DNA of 18,656 nucleotides from Bacteroidales bacterium (GCA_030692905.1 JAUYBT010000255.1:1-18656); one strand, 5' to 3'. Numbered from the stretch's first letter, positions 7,306-15,888 are shown. The notes: a model not told the origin generated them from the letters alone. Translations and numbers: made by a program.

Positions 7306-8664
7306 ATGAACAAGATATCTGTTATTATTAAAAGAGAATATGTCTCCAGGGTAAGAAAAAAATCATTTATCATTATGACTATTCTTGCTCCGCTTCTCAT
7401 GGCAGCTCTGGTTGTCCTGCTTCCATTACTGATGATGAACGAGGATGGTGATTTTAAAAAGATTGCTGTAATTGAAGATAATTCTGATCTTTTTAAAGGA
7501 GTTATAAAAAACACTAAAGATGCAGAATATGTGTACCTTGAAAATACCAGAGTTGAAGACCTGAAAAAGACATTTGAAAATGAAGGTTATTATGGTATTC
7601 TCTATATTTCGCCCGAGCTGGTAAATACTCCTAATGCTATTCAGCTCATCTCGAAGAAACAACCTCCTATCGGACTCCTGCAAGATATTGAAAGGTCCCT
7701 TAAAAAGGAGATTGAAAGGCAAAAATTACTCTCTTACAAAATTGATAATCTCGATGAAATAATGAAAAACATCGAGACAAATGTCTCAATTCAGACAATT
7801 AAGATTGATGAGTCAGGCTCAGTAAAAGAGACAAGCACAGGAATAGCAATGGCACTGGCCTACATTTTTGGTCTCCTGATGTACATGCTGGTCTTCATTT
7901 TCGGAGCCCAGGTTATGAGGGGAGTAATTGAAGAAAAAACCAGCAGGGTTGTCGAGGTTATTATCTCCTCAGTAAAACCGGTACAGTTAATGATGGGGAA
8001 AATTGTAGGTATTGCGCTTGTTGGTCTTACACAATTCCTGATCTGGATATTCCTGACTATGGCAGCTGTAACTGTTCTTAAAACTACTATCCTGCAAAAG
8101 AGCGAACCGACTGAAATCACACAATCAGTTTCACAGAATTTAATGTCAGGTGATCAGCAGGTTGCCGGAACAACACAAACTGCAGATATTTCACCACAGC
8201 TTGCCGAAATATCCAAAATGTTCGACAACGCAATGAATCAGCCATGGGGTTTGATAATAATCTGTTTTATCTTTTATTTTATTACGGGCTATTTTCTATA
8301 TGCATCAGTTTTTGCAGCAATCGGATCGGCAGTCGATAACGAAACCGAGACGCAGCAATTTATGCTTCCGGTTACAATTCCAATAATACTCGCACTGATG
8401 GTAGCAATTGCGACAATGCAAAACCCGGAGAGTTCTGTCTCTTTCTGGTGCTCAATGATCCCGCTTACCTCTCCCATCGTAATGATGGCACGTATTCCTT
8501 TTGGTGTACCTTACTGGCAGATAGCCGTTTCAATGGTCTTAATGCTGGTAACATTTATGGGATTTGTATGGATGGCTGCAAAGGTTTACCGCACAGGTAT
8601 CCTTATGTATGGAAAGAAAACCTCCTGGAAAGAGATGTGGAAGTGGCTCCGGTACAGTGGCTAA
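7306..8664 (+). CDS. ABC-2 type permease (NatB-like)
   Basis: The 452-residue membrane subunit is the partner of the ATPase encoded just upstream. It has the architecture of NatB/ABC2_membrane_3 proteins: a basic N-terminal segment (IIKREYVSRVRKKS), a first membrane helix (about 22-44), a large extracytoplasmic domain (about 45-175), and then five further hydrophobic segments (about 178-203, 230-258, 314-342, 352-371 and 400-426). The motif GVIEEKTSRVVEVIISSVKP (206-225) between the second and third helices is the cytoplasmic coupling region typical of the family. A Gln/Thr-rich loop (about 262-312) lies between the third and fourth helices. The substrate is unknown. The stop codon is immediately followed by a heptad repeat. 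Confidence 0.92.
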   Translation: MNKISVIIKREYVSRVRKKSFIIMTILAPLLMAALVVLLPLLMMNEDGDFKKIAVIEDNSDLFKGVIKNTKDAEYVYLENTRVEDLKKTFENEGYYGILYISPELVNTPNAIQLISKKQPPIGLLQDIERSLKKEIERQKLLSYKIDNLDEIMKNIETNVSIQTIKIDESGSVKETSTGIAMALAYIFGLLMYMLVFIFGAQVMRGVIEEKTSRVVEVIISSVKPVQLMMGKIVGIALVGLTQFLIWIFLTMAAVTVLKTTILQKSEPTEITQSVSQNLMSGDQQVAGTTQTADISPQLAEISKMFDNAMNQPWGLIIICFIFYFITGYFLYASVFAAIGSAVDNETETQQFMLPVTIPIILALMVAIATMQNPESSVSFWCSMIPLTSPIVMMARIPFGVPYWQIAVSMVLMLVTFMGFVWMAAKVYRTGILMYGKKTSWKEMWKWLRYSG

Positions 8665-8665
8665 A

Positions 8666-8688
8666 GGCGACAGGCGACAGGCGACAGG
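8666..8688. repeat. GGCGACA heptad repeat after the permease gene
   Basis: Three exact copies of GGCGACA (8666-8672, 8673-8679, 8680-8686) plus two bases of a fourth begin two nucleotides after the permease stop codon at 8664. The 7-nt period matches other intergenic sites in the window. Confidence 0.9.
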
Positions 8689-8710
8689 TTATTATGATTT
8701 TTAAAATTCT

Positions 8711-8738
8711 GATGCCTGTAGCCCGATGCCTGAAGCCT
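8711..8738. repeat. 14-nt direct repeat GATGCCTGnAGCCy
   Basis: Two adjacent 14-nt units, GATGCCTGTAGCCC (8711-8724) and GATGCCTGAAGCCT (8725-8738), differ at two positions. Each can be read as two heptads. The second unit contains an ATG in frame with the response regulator; it is repeat sequence and probably not a real start codon. Confidence 0.85.
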
Positions 8739-8773
8739 CTTCGAAATGTGATGAAAGCACCAATAATAAGAAA

Positions 8774-9949
8774 ATGTCGAAAATACTGGTTATTGATGAT
8801 GAAAGAGCAATCCGTAACACTCTGAAAGAGGTTCTTGAATATGAGAAACATGAAGTTGACCTTGCTGAAGACGGACCAAAAGGTCTTGAAATGTTTTCTG
8901 TCAATTCATATGATATAGTTCTCTGCGATATCAAGATGGCTAAGATGGATGGCATTGAGGTTCTTTGTAAAATATCTGAGACATCGTCTGATACGCCTGT
9001 TGTTATGATCTCAGGGCATGGTAACATCGACACAGCTGTGGAAGCAATAAAAAAGGGGGCATACGATTTTCTTGAGAAACCCCTTGACCTTAACAGGCTC
9101 CTTATTACGATCCGCAATGCCATTGATAAGTCAACCCTTATCACCCAGACCCAGGTTCTTAAAAACAAGGTCAGCAAGAGGTACGAGATCGTCGGTGAAT
9201 CGGAAGCAATTGAACAGGTCAAAAAAATGATCGAAAAGGTTGCTCCTACTGAGGCAAGAGTACTTATTACCGGAGCCAACGGAACCGGGAAAGAGCTTGT
9301 AGCTCACCAGATACATGAAAAAAGCAACAGGGCAAAAGGTCCGTTTGTTGAAGTCAATTGCGCAGCTATCCCTTCTGAACTTATTGAAAGTGAACTTTTT
9401 GGTCACGAAAAAGGCTCATTCACATCAGCCATCAAACAAAGAATTGGTAAATTTGAGCAGGCAAACGGAGGAACACTTTTTCTGGATGAAATAGGCGACA
9501 TGAGCCTATCAGCCCAGGCAAAAGTATTAAGAGCTCTCCAGGAAAACAAGATCACCAGGGTTGGTTCCGACAAAGATATTCACGTTAACGTAAGGGTAAT
9601 AACCGCAACAAATAAGAACATTAAAAAGGAGATTGAAAATAACGGATTCAGAGAAGATCTGTATCACAGGCTCAGTGTTATTCTGATTCATGTTCCTTCA
9701 CTAAATGAAAGAGTGGATGATATCCCTCTTCTTGCAGAACACTTTAACACATTGATCTGCAACGAATACGGAATGAGCAAGAAGATAATTAATAATGATG
9801 CGATCAAGGATCTCCAAAAAATCCAATGGACCGGAAATATCAGAGAGTTCAGGAATGTTCTTGAAAGAATGATCATCCTCTGCCCTAATGAAATTACAGG
9901 AAATGATGTGCATGCCTATGCTCGGCCTGTTTCCGGAACCAATACTTAA
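8774..9949 (+). CDS. NtrC-type response regulator lacking a DNA-binding domain
   Basis: The 391-residue protein has a receiver domain (1-118; acidic pocket at DDE 8-10, phospho-acceptor Asp52, Lys102) and a sigma-54-type AAA+ domain (about 137-372). The AAA+ motifs are Walker A GANGTGKE (167-174), the sigma-54 contact loop as GSFTSA (214-219) rather than GAFTGA, Walker B LFLDEI (235-240) and the FREDLYHRL arginine-finger region (292-300). It stops 20 or so residues after the AAA+ lid with no Fis-type helix-turn-helix, so any sigma-54 activation would have to occur without specific DNA binding, as described for H. pylori FlgR. I chose ATG 8774 (MSKILVIDDE); the in-frame ATG at 8726 would add 16 residues derived from a direct repeat. 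No histidine kinase gene is adjacent, so its partner is unknown. Confidence 0.92.
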   Translation: MSKILVIDDERAIRNTLKEVLEYEKHEVDLAEDGPKGLEMFSVNSYDIVLCDIKMAKMDGIEVLCKISETSSDTPVVMISGHGNIDTAVEAIKKGAYDFLEKPLDLNRLLITIRNAIDKSTLITQTQVLKNKVSKRYEIVGESEAIEQVKKMIEKVAPTEARVLITGANGTGKELVAHQIHEKSNRAKGPFVEVNCAAIPSELIESELFGHEKGSFTSAIKQRIGKFEQANGGTLFLDEIGDMSLSAQAKVLRALQENKITRVGSDKDIHVNVRVITATNKNIKKEIENNGFREDLYHRLSVILIHVPSLNERVDDIPLLAEHFNTLICNEYGMSKKIINNDAIKDLQKIQWTGNIREFRNVLERMIILCPNEITGNDVHAYARPVSGTNT

Positions 9950-9971
9950 TCCTCTCTGATCTATAATTTAT

Positions 9972-9979
9972 TATTTTTG
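9972..9979 (+). promoter_or_regulatory. -7 promoter element for hydF
   Basis: TATTTTTG is a perfect TAnnTTTG -7 element in the 49-nt gap before hydF. Transcription would start near 9986, leaving about 13 nt before the TTG start codon. A -33 TTTG is not evident, so hydF may also be reached by read-through from the regulator gene. Confidence 0.5.
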
Positions 9980-9998
9980 CATCAAATTCCTTCACAGA

Positions 9999-11228
9999 TT
10001 GGACAAAGGAAGAGAGTCAAAACCGCATATCGGTATTTACGGACGTCGTAATAATGGTAAGAGCAGCCTTATTAACTGTCTTGCAGGTCAGGATATTGCA
10101 ATAGTATCCGATCATGCCGGAACCACTTCCGACCCGGTAAAAAAATCATTTGAGATAACAGACTTCGGTCCGGTAATACTTGTCGATACTGCAGGTATCG
10201 ACGATTCGGGGGATCTTGGACAGAAAAGAGTGGATCGGACCATCAGAACACTCGATATTATCGACCTTGCCCTCCTGGTAGTAACTAATAATTCATGGGG
10301 TGAATATGAAGATGAACTTATAAAAAAATTCCGTGACCATAATCTCCCTTTTATTGTAATACACAGTAAATCAGATATTGAAGAGCCTACAGTTGACTTT
10401 AAAGATAAAATATCTTCCATCACCGGAACTTCGCTCTTTGAGTTTTCCTCAATAGATAAACGTAATTATGAGGAGCTTATCAACCTTATCCGGATCACAA
10501 TCCCGGAACACTCATTTAAAACGCCAACTCTTCTCGGTGATCTTATCAACTATGGAGATATAGTTATATTAATAACTCCTATCGATATTGAAGCCCCGGC
10601 AGGAAGGATGATCCTTCCACAGGTACAGGCCATCAGGGATATTCTTGACAACGATGCTGTTGCTATTGTTTTGAAAGAGAGGGAAGTTGATGCCTTCCTG
10701 AAAAAGACAAAAATAAAACCTGCACTTGCCATCACCGATTCACAGGTATTTGTAAAAGCCGATGCCTCTATTCCTCACGATATTCCACTGACCAGCTTCA
10801 GCATCATGCTTGCCCGGTTTAAAGGTGATTTTGATAACTATCTTAAAGGAACTCCAAAAATATCTGAATTAAAAGATGGTGACAGGGTTCTTCTTCTTGA
10901 ATCATGCACACATCATGTGTCGTGCGACGACATAGGAAGAACGAAGATCCCGCGATGGATAACCAGTTTTACTGGCAAAAAAATTGAGTATGATGTCGTG
11001 GCAGGCCTCGATATTTTACCCCGGCCTATAACAGACTACTCGCTGGTTATACAGTGCGGCGGTTGCATGATAACAGGAAAACAGCTTCATAACAGGCTCC
11101 AGACGGCGATTAAATCCGGAGTGCCGGTCACCAACTACGGAATGGCAATTGCCTATGTACAAGGAATCTATAATAGGGCTATTGCCCCGTTTATCACTGA
11201 AAACAGGGATAACTCAATTTATCTTTAA
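9999..11228 (+). CDS. hydF: [FeFe]-hydrogenase maturation GTPase HydF
   Basis: HydF is the scaffold on which HydE and HydG build the 2Fe subcluster before its transfer to the hydrogenase. The 409 residues show the usual order: an N-terminal Era/TrmE-like GTPase domain with P-loop GRRNNGKSS (15-23), GTTSDP (41-46), DTAG (63-66) and HSKSD (122-126) in the G4 position; a dimerisation domain; and a C-terminal iron-sulfur domain with CTH (Cys303, His305) and CGGC (Cys353, Cys356). The His that often precedes the second pair is Gln352 here. The start appears to be TTG, 20 nt after a -7 element; no ATG nearby would keep the P-loop context. hydE, hydG and the hydrogenase genes are not in the window. 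Presence of hydF implies hydrogen metabolism and an anaerobic lifestyle. Confidence 0.95.
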   Translation: MDKGRESKPHIGIYGRRNNGKSSLINCLAGQDIAIVSDHAGTTSDPVKKSFEITDFGPVILVDTAGIDDSGDLGQKRVDRTIRTLDIIDLALLVVTNNSWGEYEDELIKKFRDHNLPFIVIHSKSDIEEPTVDFKDKISSITGTSLFEFSSIDKRNYEELINLIRITIPEHSFKTPTLLGDLINYGDIVILITPIDIEAPAGRMILPQVQAIRDILDNDAVAIVLKEREVDAFLKKTKIKPALAITDSQVFVKADASIPHDIPLTSFSIMLARFKGDFDNYLKGTPKISELKDGDRVLLLESCTHHVSCDDIGRTKIPRWITSFTGKKIEYDVVAGLDILPRPITDYSLVIQCGGCMITGKQLHNRLQTAIKSGVPVTNYGMAIAYVQGIYNRAIAPFITENRDNSIYL

Positions 11229-11255
11229 TGATAAGAAGACTCATTTTCTAAATTA

Positions 11256-11314
11256 ACCTCTCCCTAAATCCCTCCCCCGCTCTCCTGGGAGCAGGGGATA
11301 AGAGGGGGTGAGGT
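11256..11314. terminator. GC-rich inverted-repeat element between convergent genes
   Basis: The 94-nt gap between hydF and the leftward SGNH-MBOAT gene contains an imperfect inverted repeat bounded by ACCTC (11256-11260) and GAGGT (11310-11314), with an inner CCCCGCTC/GAGCAGGGG hairpin centred near 11286. It resembles the element after dnaJ (runs of CCCCCTC and GGGGGTGAG). Its position between two converging genes suits a bidirectional terminator, but there are no clear T-runs. Confidence 0.6.
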
Positions 11315-11322
11315 ATAGTTTT

Positions 11323-14310
11323 CTAAAACCTGAAATAAATAAACGGAATAACTTCGGTTGTCCTCATCTGATATAACAGTATTGCTACCAGAATTATAAC
11401 AACCAGTTGAGCGATCAGCGGGATTCTGATAAACAGCCCCCTGTATGACTCTTTAATCCTTTCCGGAAGAAAATGGATTATATACCCGACAGCTATCAAA
11501 AGGAAGACACTGCTGTATGCCGGGAGAACAGTCATATACGATCCGGGTGAAAAATTCTCAAAAATCTGTTTAATCATCGTGTTAACACTATCCATGTCGG
11601 GAGCTCTGAAAAATATCCAGCAGAAGCTTACAAACTGGAACGTAATGAAAACAGCTATTGCCCGGCCAACCCGACCCTGCTTAAGACGATCTCCAAAAAT
11701 AGAGTTCCAGATTCTGTTGATCACAAGCCCAATGCCATGCAACGCTCCCCAAATGACAAACCGAAGCGCTGCTCCGTGCCATAACCCCCCAAGTAACATT
11801 GTGATTATCAGATTAATGTTTGTCCGGAATTTACCTTTCCTGTTCCCTCCTAATGGAATATAGAGATAATCTTTTAACCAACGTGAGAGAGAGATATGCC
11901 ATCGTTTCCAGAAGTCGGCAATGCCTGCTGCCTTATACGGTGAATTAAAATTGATCGGCAACCGGAATCCAAGAATAAGTCCTAATCCGATAGCAATATC
12001 GGTATAACCCGAAAAATCACAATAAATCTGCAGACCATATCCATACACTGCCATCAGGTTTTCGAAACCTGAATATATGGAAGGCGCATCAAATACCCTG
12101 TCGATAAAGTTTGTTGCAATAAAATCGGAAATAATTATCTTTTTTATCAATCCTTTTGAGATCAGGAACAAAGCATGGCTGAATTCTCTCCTTGCAAGAT
12201 GGAACTCACTATATAACTGAGGAATAAATTCAGAAGCTCTTACAATAGGACCGGCAACAAGTTGGGGGAAAAACGAAACATAAAAACCAAAATCAATAAT
12301 ATTTCTGACCGGATCCATCTTTTTTCTGTATACATCAATTGTATAGCTGAGTGATTGAAAAGTAAAAAATGAAATGCCAACAGGAAGAATTATGTTACTG
12401 ATATTAAAGGAAGTACCAAGATTTGAATTTGAAAATGCAGAAAGGAAATCATATACACGGTAATCAGTTCCAAGCAGATCGTTTATCGTCTCCACAAAAA
12501 AACCGGTATATTTAAAATAAGCAAGTATTCCCAGATTGGAGATAATACTAAGAAGGATAAAAAGCCGTCTCATGAATTTTGTCCTGGAATGATGGATAAG
12601 TAATCCGCAGGTAAAATCAATGAGTGTAACAAAGATCAGAAGAAATAAAAACAGCCCCCCGGATTTATAATAAAAAAAAAGGCTTACGAGAAAGAGATAT
12701 GCATTCCTGATAAACAACTTCTTATAGATCAGACTATATCCTGCAAGTACCAGGAGGAAGAAGAGCCAAAAAGCCGGAGTTGAAAAGATTAAAGGTTCAT
12801 CGGGATTATATTTGAATAACTGTGATATTACTGATTTAAATAAACTTTTACTTTCAATAGCCACCTGTGCTTTAACTTCAGATACAGATTGAGTCTGAAT
12901 AATGGTATCTGCCTGAATACTAACATATTTCAGCCGGTTCGTATCAATTTCCCTGACTGAAAACAGTGCATCTGCTAATATTTTCGAAAACGTATCTGCT
13001 CCCGGATATGTAAAGTGAACATAGTCTTTCCGGGCAAGAGGAGGCCTCTTTTCCGCCCATTTAATAATTGACGATTTCCCTCCCATGGCACTATACGAAT
13101 CCCAGAAAGCTACACCAGCCTCCAGTGTAGCTTGTTTCTGAGCATCAATTATTGCGGGAATATTCCGGTATGATTTTATGCTATCTCCCTCATTTACTGC
13201 CATATCAGTAACTCCGATAACCAATATCGGGGTGAATGGAGCAATCTCCTTAAGGAGTGAAAGCTGTCTTCCCAGTCCTTTTTGATAATATGAATAATCT
13301 TCTCTTACATTCTTTACAATGTTCAGGCCATAGTGCAGAATAAACAGGTCGGGTGATAGCTTTTTGTATGACTCAGCAAGGTTATCCTTGCCAACCATGG
13401 TAAATTCAAGTCCGGCACTTCCCCGCTGGGGAATGTTGTCTACCATTATACCAGCTTTGCTTTCGATGCTGATTCCGTAAATATCAGGGCTCACTTTTCC
13501 TGTAAATTCAATCAGTATTTCCTTTGCTCCTTTTAACGGACATGTAATCTCATTAAAGTCCTTACCCTTCTTTAATGTATCTGCAAATATCTCATTAGCA
13601 CCGGCTTTAATTACAACATTTACAACATCTTCCGTATTGCCATAAAACACTCTTAAAATATCATACTCAGACGAAGCACTATCTGCAACATTCGAAGGTC
13701 TGATCCTCACGAATGCCTTTTCAGGAACTGATGTTTTCTCTCCTTCGGGTAGATAGCGGCAGATGGCCATGAAGGGACCAAGATTGCGGTGTGATATTTC
13801 ACCTGCTTTATAAGAGAGATAATTATACCTTTTCCAGTTTGAGGATGACCGGAGCCAGACAGATTTTGTGTACATAACCGGCATAAGTGGAAGAAATAGT
13901 CCCGGACCTGCTCCTCCATGGTCTTTCCTTAAGGTCTGGCGGAGGTAAGAAGTGATGCGGTCGCCCTCGATCTGTGAATCACCATAATACATAATCCTCA
14001 GCTGTCCCCCGGAATATCTTAGTGTATCCAGAAATCCCTGCAATGGATTAACTGACAAATTTTCAATAGTTGCAGTAACAGAATCAACCGGAGTGATGGT
14101 ATCGGCCGGTGATGTATTTGTTGTATCAGCTATCTGCTCAACATGAATTCTATTAAGAGCCTTATCGTCTGAAAATAATTCATTTATCAGATTAGCCGGG
14201 ACAAATTCATAAATTGACGGGAATAATTGACTTGCCGGAAAAATATAATGAAGACCGGTAAAACAGGCCAGAAAGATCAGTAATAATAAAAATGACCTTA
14301 AGGGGCGCAT
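11323..14310 (-). CDS. SGNH-hydrolase-like / MBOAT acyltransferase fusion protein
   Basis: This 995-residue membrane protein combines two enzymes. After an N-terminal membrane anchor (about 5-25) and a Thr/Ser-rich linker comes an SGNH domain (about 104-450) with GDS (Ser112), GLN (Gly328, Asn330) and DYVH (Asp429, His432), so all catalytic blocks appear intact. From about 512 the protein is an AlgI/PatA-like MBOAT with many membrane helices, the signature FWKRWHISLSRWLKDYLYIP (800-819) and the catalytic His845 in GGLWHGAA. MBOAT proteins of this type pass acyl groups across the inner membrane and SGNH partners (AlgX, AlgJ, PatB) place them on exported glycans; here both are in one chain. O-acetylation of peptidoglycan or an exopolysaccharide is the likely role. 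The gene is the last of the leftward parA block, 15 nt after the transglycosylase gene. Domain calls are strong; the acceptor is unknown. Confidence 0.92.
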   Translation of the reverse strand: MRPLRSFLLLLIFLACFTGLHYIFPASQLFPSIYEFVPANLINELFSDDKALNRIHVEQIADTTNTSPADTITPVDSVTATIENLSVNPLQGFLDTLRYSGGQLRIMYYGDSQIEGDRITSYLRQTLRKDHGGAGPGLFLPLMPVMYTKSVWLRSSSNWKRYNYLSYKAGEISHRNLGPFMAICRYLPEGEKTSVPEKAFVRIRPSNVADSASSEYDILRVFYGNTEDVVNVVIKAGANEIFADTLKKGKDFNEITCPLKGAKEILIEFTGKVSPDIYGISIESKAGIMVDNIPQRGSAGLEFTMVGKDNLAESYKKLSPDLFILHYGLNIVKNVREDYSYYQKGLGRQLSLLKEIAPFTPILVIGVTDMAVNEGDSIKSYRNIPAIIDAQKQATLEAGVAFWDSYSAMGGKSSIIKWAEKRPPLARKDYVHFTYPGADTFSKILADALFSVREIDTNRLKYVSIQADTIIQTQSVSEVKAQVAIESKSLFKSVISQLFKYNPDEPLIFSTPAFWLFFLLVLAGYSLIYKKLFIRNAYLFLVSLFFYYKSGGLFLFLLIFVTLIDFTCGLLIHHSRTKFMRRLFILLSIISNLGILAYFKYTGFFVETINDLLGTDYRVYDFLSAFSNSNLGTSFNISNIILPVGISFFTFQSLSYTIDVYRKKMDPVRNIIDFGFYVSFFPQLVAGPIVRASEFIPQLYSEFHLARREFSHALFLISKGLIKKIIISDFIATNFIDRVFDAPSIYSGFENLMAVYGYGLQIYCDFSGYTDIAIGLGLILGFRLPINFNSPYKAAGIADFWKRWHISLSRWLKDYLYIPLGGNRKGKFRTNINLIITMLLGGLWHGAALRFVIWGALHGIGLVINRIWNSIFGDRLKQGRVGRAIAVFITFQFVSFCWIFFRAPDMDSVNTMIKQIFENFSPGSYMTVLPAYSSVFLLIAVGYIIHFLPERIKESYRGLFIRIPLIAQLVVIILVAILLYQMRTTEVIPFIYFRF

Positions 14311-14325
14311 ATATTATAAAAAGAA

Positions 14326-15873
14326 TCAGCTCTTCTTCTTGATCTTCAGCTTCTGCCCAACCTGTATCTTACCCGGCTTGGAAATATTATTCAATGCAAG
14401 TACCTGACTTGTAGTAACGTTATCAAACATTTTAACAATATCCCAGATTGTATCTCCATAACGGACTGTATATGTAATAAACTCTCCCTCCGATTCAACA
14501 GGTGCTTTGGCTAATACAGACTGTGAATTAGAAGGAACTGTTTTTCCTATCATCATTTGTTTATCGGCAAACGACATTGAATTGATCTTTGAAAAGTATT
14601 CAGATCTTGAAGGATCAACATAAATAACAAGTTTCTGACCTACTCTGATAGTATTGCGGGAAATATTATTCCAATACCTGAGTTCTGACAATCCAACCCT
14701 GTACCATTCAGATATGTACCCAAGGTTGTCACCATTCTGGACTGTGTAGTTAAGTTTTGTTCTACCTTTTATATCTGCAGGCAGGTATGATGTGCGTGAG
14801 GGATCAGCTATAAGGTTTGACTTATTCAAATAAACATCTGATTTATAACCCCTTATTGTGTCATTCAAATCAATAAAATCGCCCAGATGGTTCATAGGAA
14901 GTGTAAGTGCAAATGGTTTTGAGGATCCGGGAATAAGGCCAGTTTTATATTGAGGATTCAGTGTACGAAGTTCGCCTAATGGTATTCCCATTACCTCCGA
15001 AATTTGTGTGAGATGAATATCTTTATTAACCATTATGGTGTCGGTAGCAACAGGAATATTAAGTGGTAACGGTACTAAATTATGTTCCCGATAGTAGTTA
15101 ATAGCATATACTGCAGCAACATACTGAGGTATATATCCTCTGGTTTCCCTGGGGAGCCTGTCATATATCCCCCAATAATCTTTCTTGTTACCAGATCTTT
15201 TGATTGCCTTGTTTACATTACCTGGTCCGCAGTTGTAAGCTGCAATAACAAGAGTCCAGTCATTATATATCTTATAAAGATCCTTTAAATATTTTGCAGC
15301 TGAATAAGTAGCTTTTAATGGATCCCTGCGTTCATCAACAACAGAGTTGATGGTAAGTCCGTACATGCGGCCGGTACTGTACATGAACTGCCAGAGACCA
15401 GTAGCTCCGGAACGGCTGTTAACAATACCTGGATTGAGAGCCGATTCAATCACCGCCATATACTTTAGTTCGGCAGGAAGTCCATAAGAATCGAATACAT
15501 CTTCGATCATTGGGAAATAATAATCCTTCAACCCCAGTACTGCACAGAATTTCTCTCTCTGTTTAATTGTATAAACATGAATATGGTTCCTGATTATATT
15601 GTTGTACGGAAGGAGGATAATTGAATTAATCTTGCTTAACCGGGTATAATACACAGAATCAGGATACTGCAATCCAATTGTATCGCCCTGGAATTCACCG
15701 GGATTGTCTTTAATAGCCATTTTAACATACCATGTACTTGTCAGACTGTCAAGATCTCGTGTAATTCTTTCAGAACTATTATCAGTTTTTATGATAATCG
15801 TATCGTAAACTGATGATGCATTTGCATTCAGAAATGCAAAAAATAATGTTATAAGTAAAGTTGAAAATCTCAT
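14326..15873 (-). CDS. mltD: MltD-like membrane-bound lytic transglycosylase with LysM domains
   Basis: The enzyme cleaves glycan strands of peptidoglycan to 1,6-anhydro-muropeptides in the periplasm. The 515 residues start with a signal peptide (about 1-19) without a clear lipobox. The SLT catalytic domain spans about 117-230, with catalytic Glu143 in VIESAL, SGATGLWQFM (155-164) and AAYNCGPGNV (211-220). Two LysM peptidoglycan-binding domains follow (about 374-419 and 466-510), each with the YTVxxGD start and a VGQKL end. A third LysM-like segment may lie near 283-330 but is degenerate. The gene sits 15 nt after DUF5683 and 15 nt before the SGNH-MBOAT gene, so the products are probably made together; cleavage and acylation of wall polymers would be a coherent pair of activities. 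Confidence 0.95.
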   Translation of the reverse strand: MRFSTLLITLFFAFLNANASSVYDTIIIKTDNSSERITRDLDSLTSTWYVKMAIKDNPGEFQGDTIGLQYPDSVYYTRLSKINSIILLPYNNIIRNHIHVYTIKQREKFCAVLGLKDYYFPMIEDVFDSYGLPAELKYMAVIESALNPGIVNSRSGATGLWQFMYSTGRMYGLTINSVVDERRDPLKATYSAAKYLKDLYKIYNDWTLVIAAYNCGPGNVNKAIKRSGNKKDYWGIYDRLPRETRGYIPQYVAAVYAINYYREHNLVPLPLNIPVATDTIMVNKDIHLTQISEVMGIPLGELRTLNPQYKTGLIPGSSKPFALTLPMNHLGDFIDLNDTIRGYKSDVYLNKSNLIADPSRTSYLPADIKGRTKLNYTVQNGDNLGYISEWYRVGLSELRYWNNISRNTIRVGQKLVIYVDPSRSEYFSKINSMSFADKQMMIGKTVPSNSQSVLAKAPVESEGEFITYTVRYGDTIWDIVKMFDNVTTSQVLALNNISKPGKIQVGQKLKIKKKS

Positions 15874-15888
15874 AATAAAAAAGATAAG

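Noticed and set aside
8726..8773. A longer start for the response regulator, adding 16 residues (MPEASSKCDE...)
   Set aside because: The upstream ATG lies inside a 14-nt direct repeat and the extra residues precede the standard receiver-domain beginning (MSKILVIDDE). ATG 8774 is the better start.
8701..9279. 192-codon open frame on the minus strand across the response regulator
   Set aside because: It lies opposite a well-conserved receiver/AAA+ gene and its product is a low-complexity Ser/Ile/Leu-rich string with no recognisable domain.
11876..11890. parS site (CAACGTGAG)
   Set aside because: It contains ACGTG but lacks the flanking inverted symmetry of known parS sequences and lies inside a coding region.
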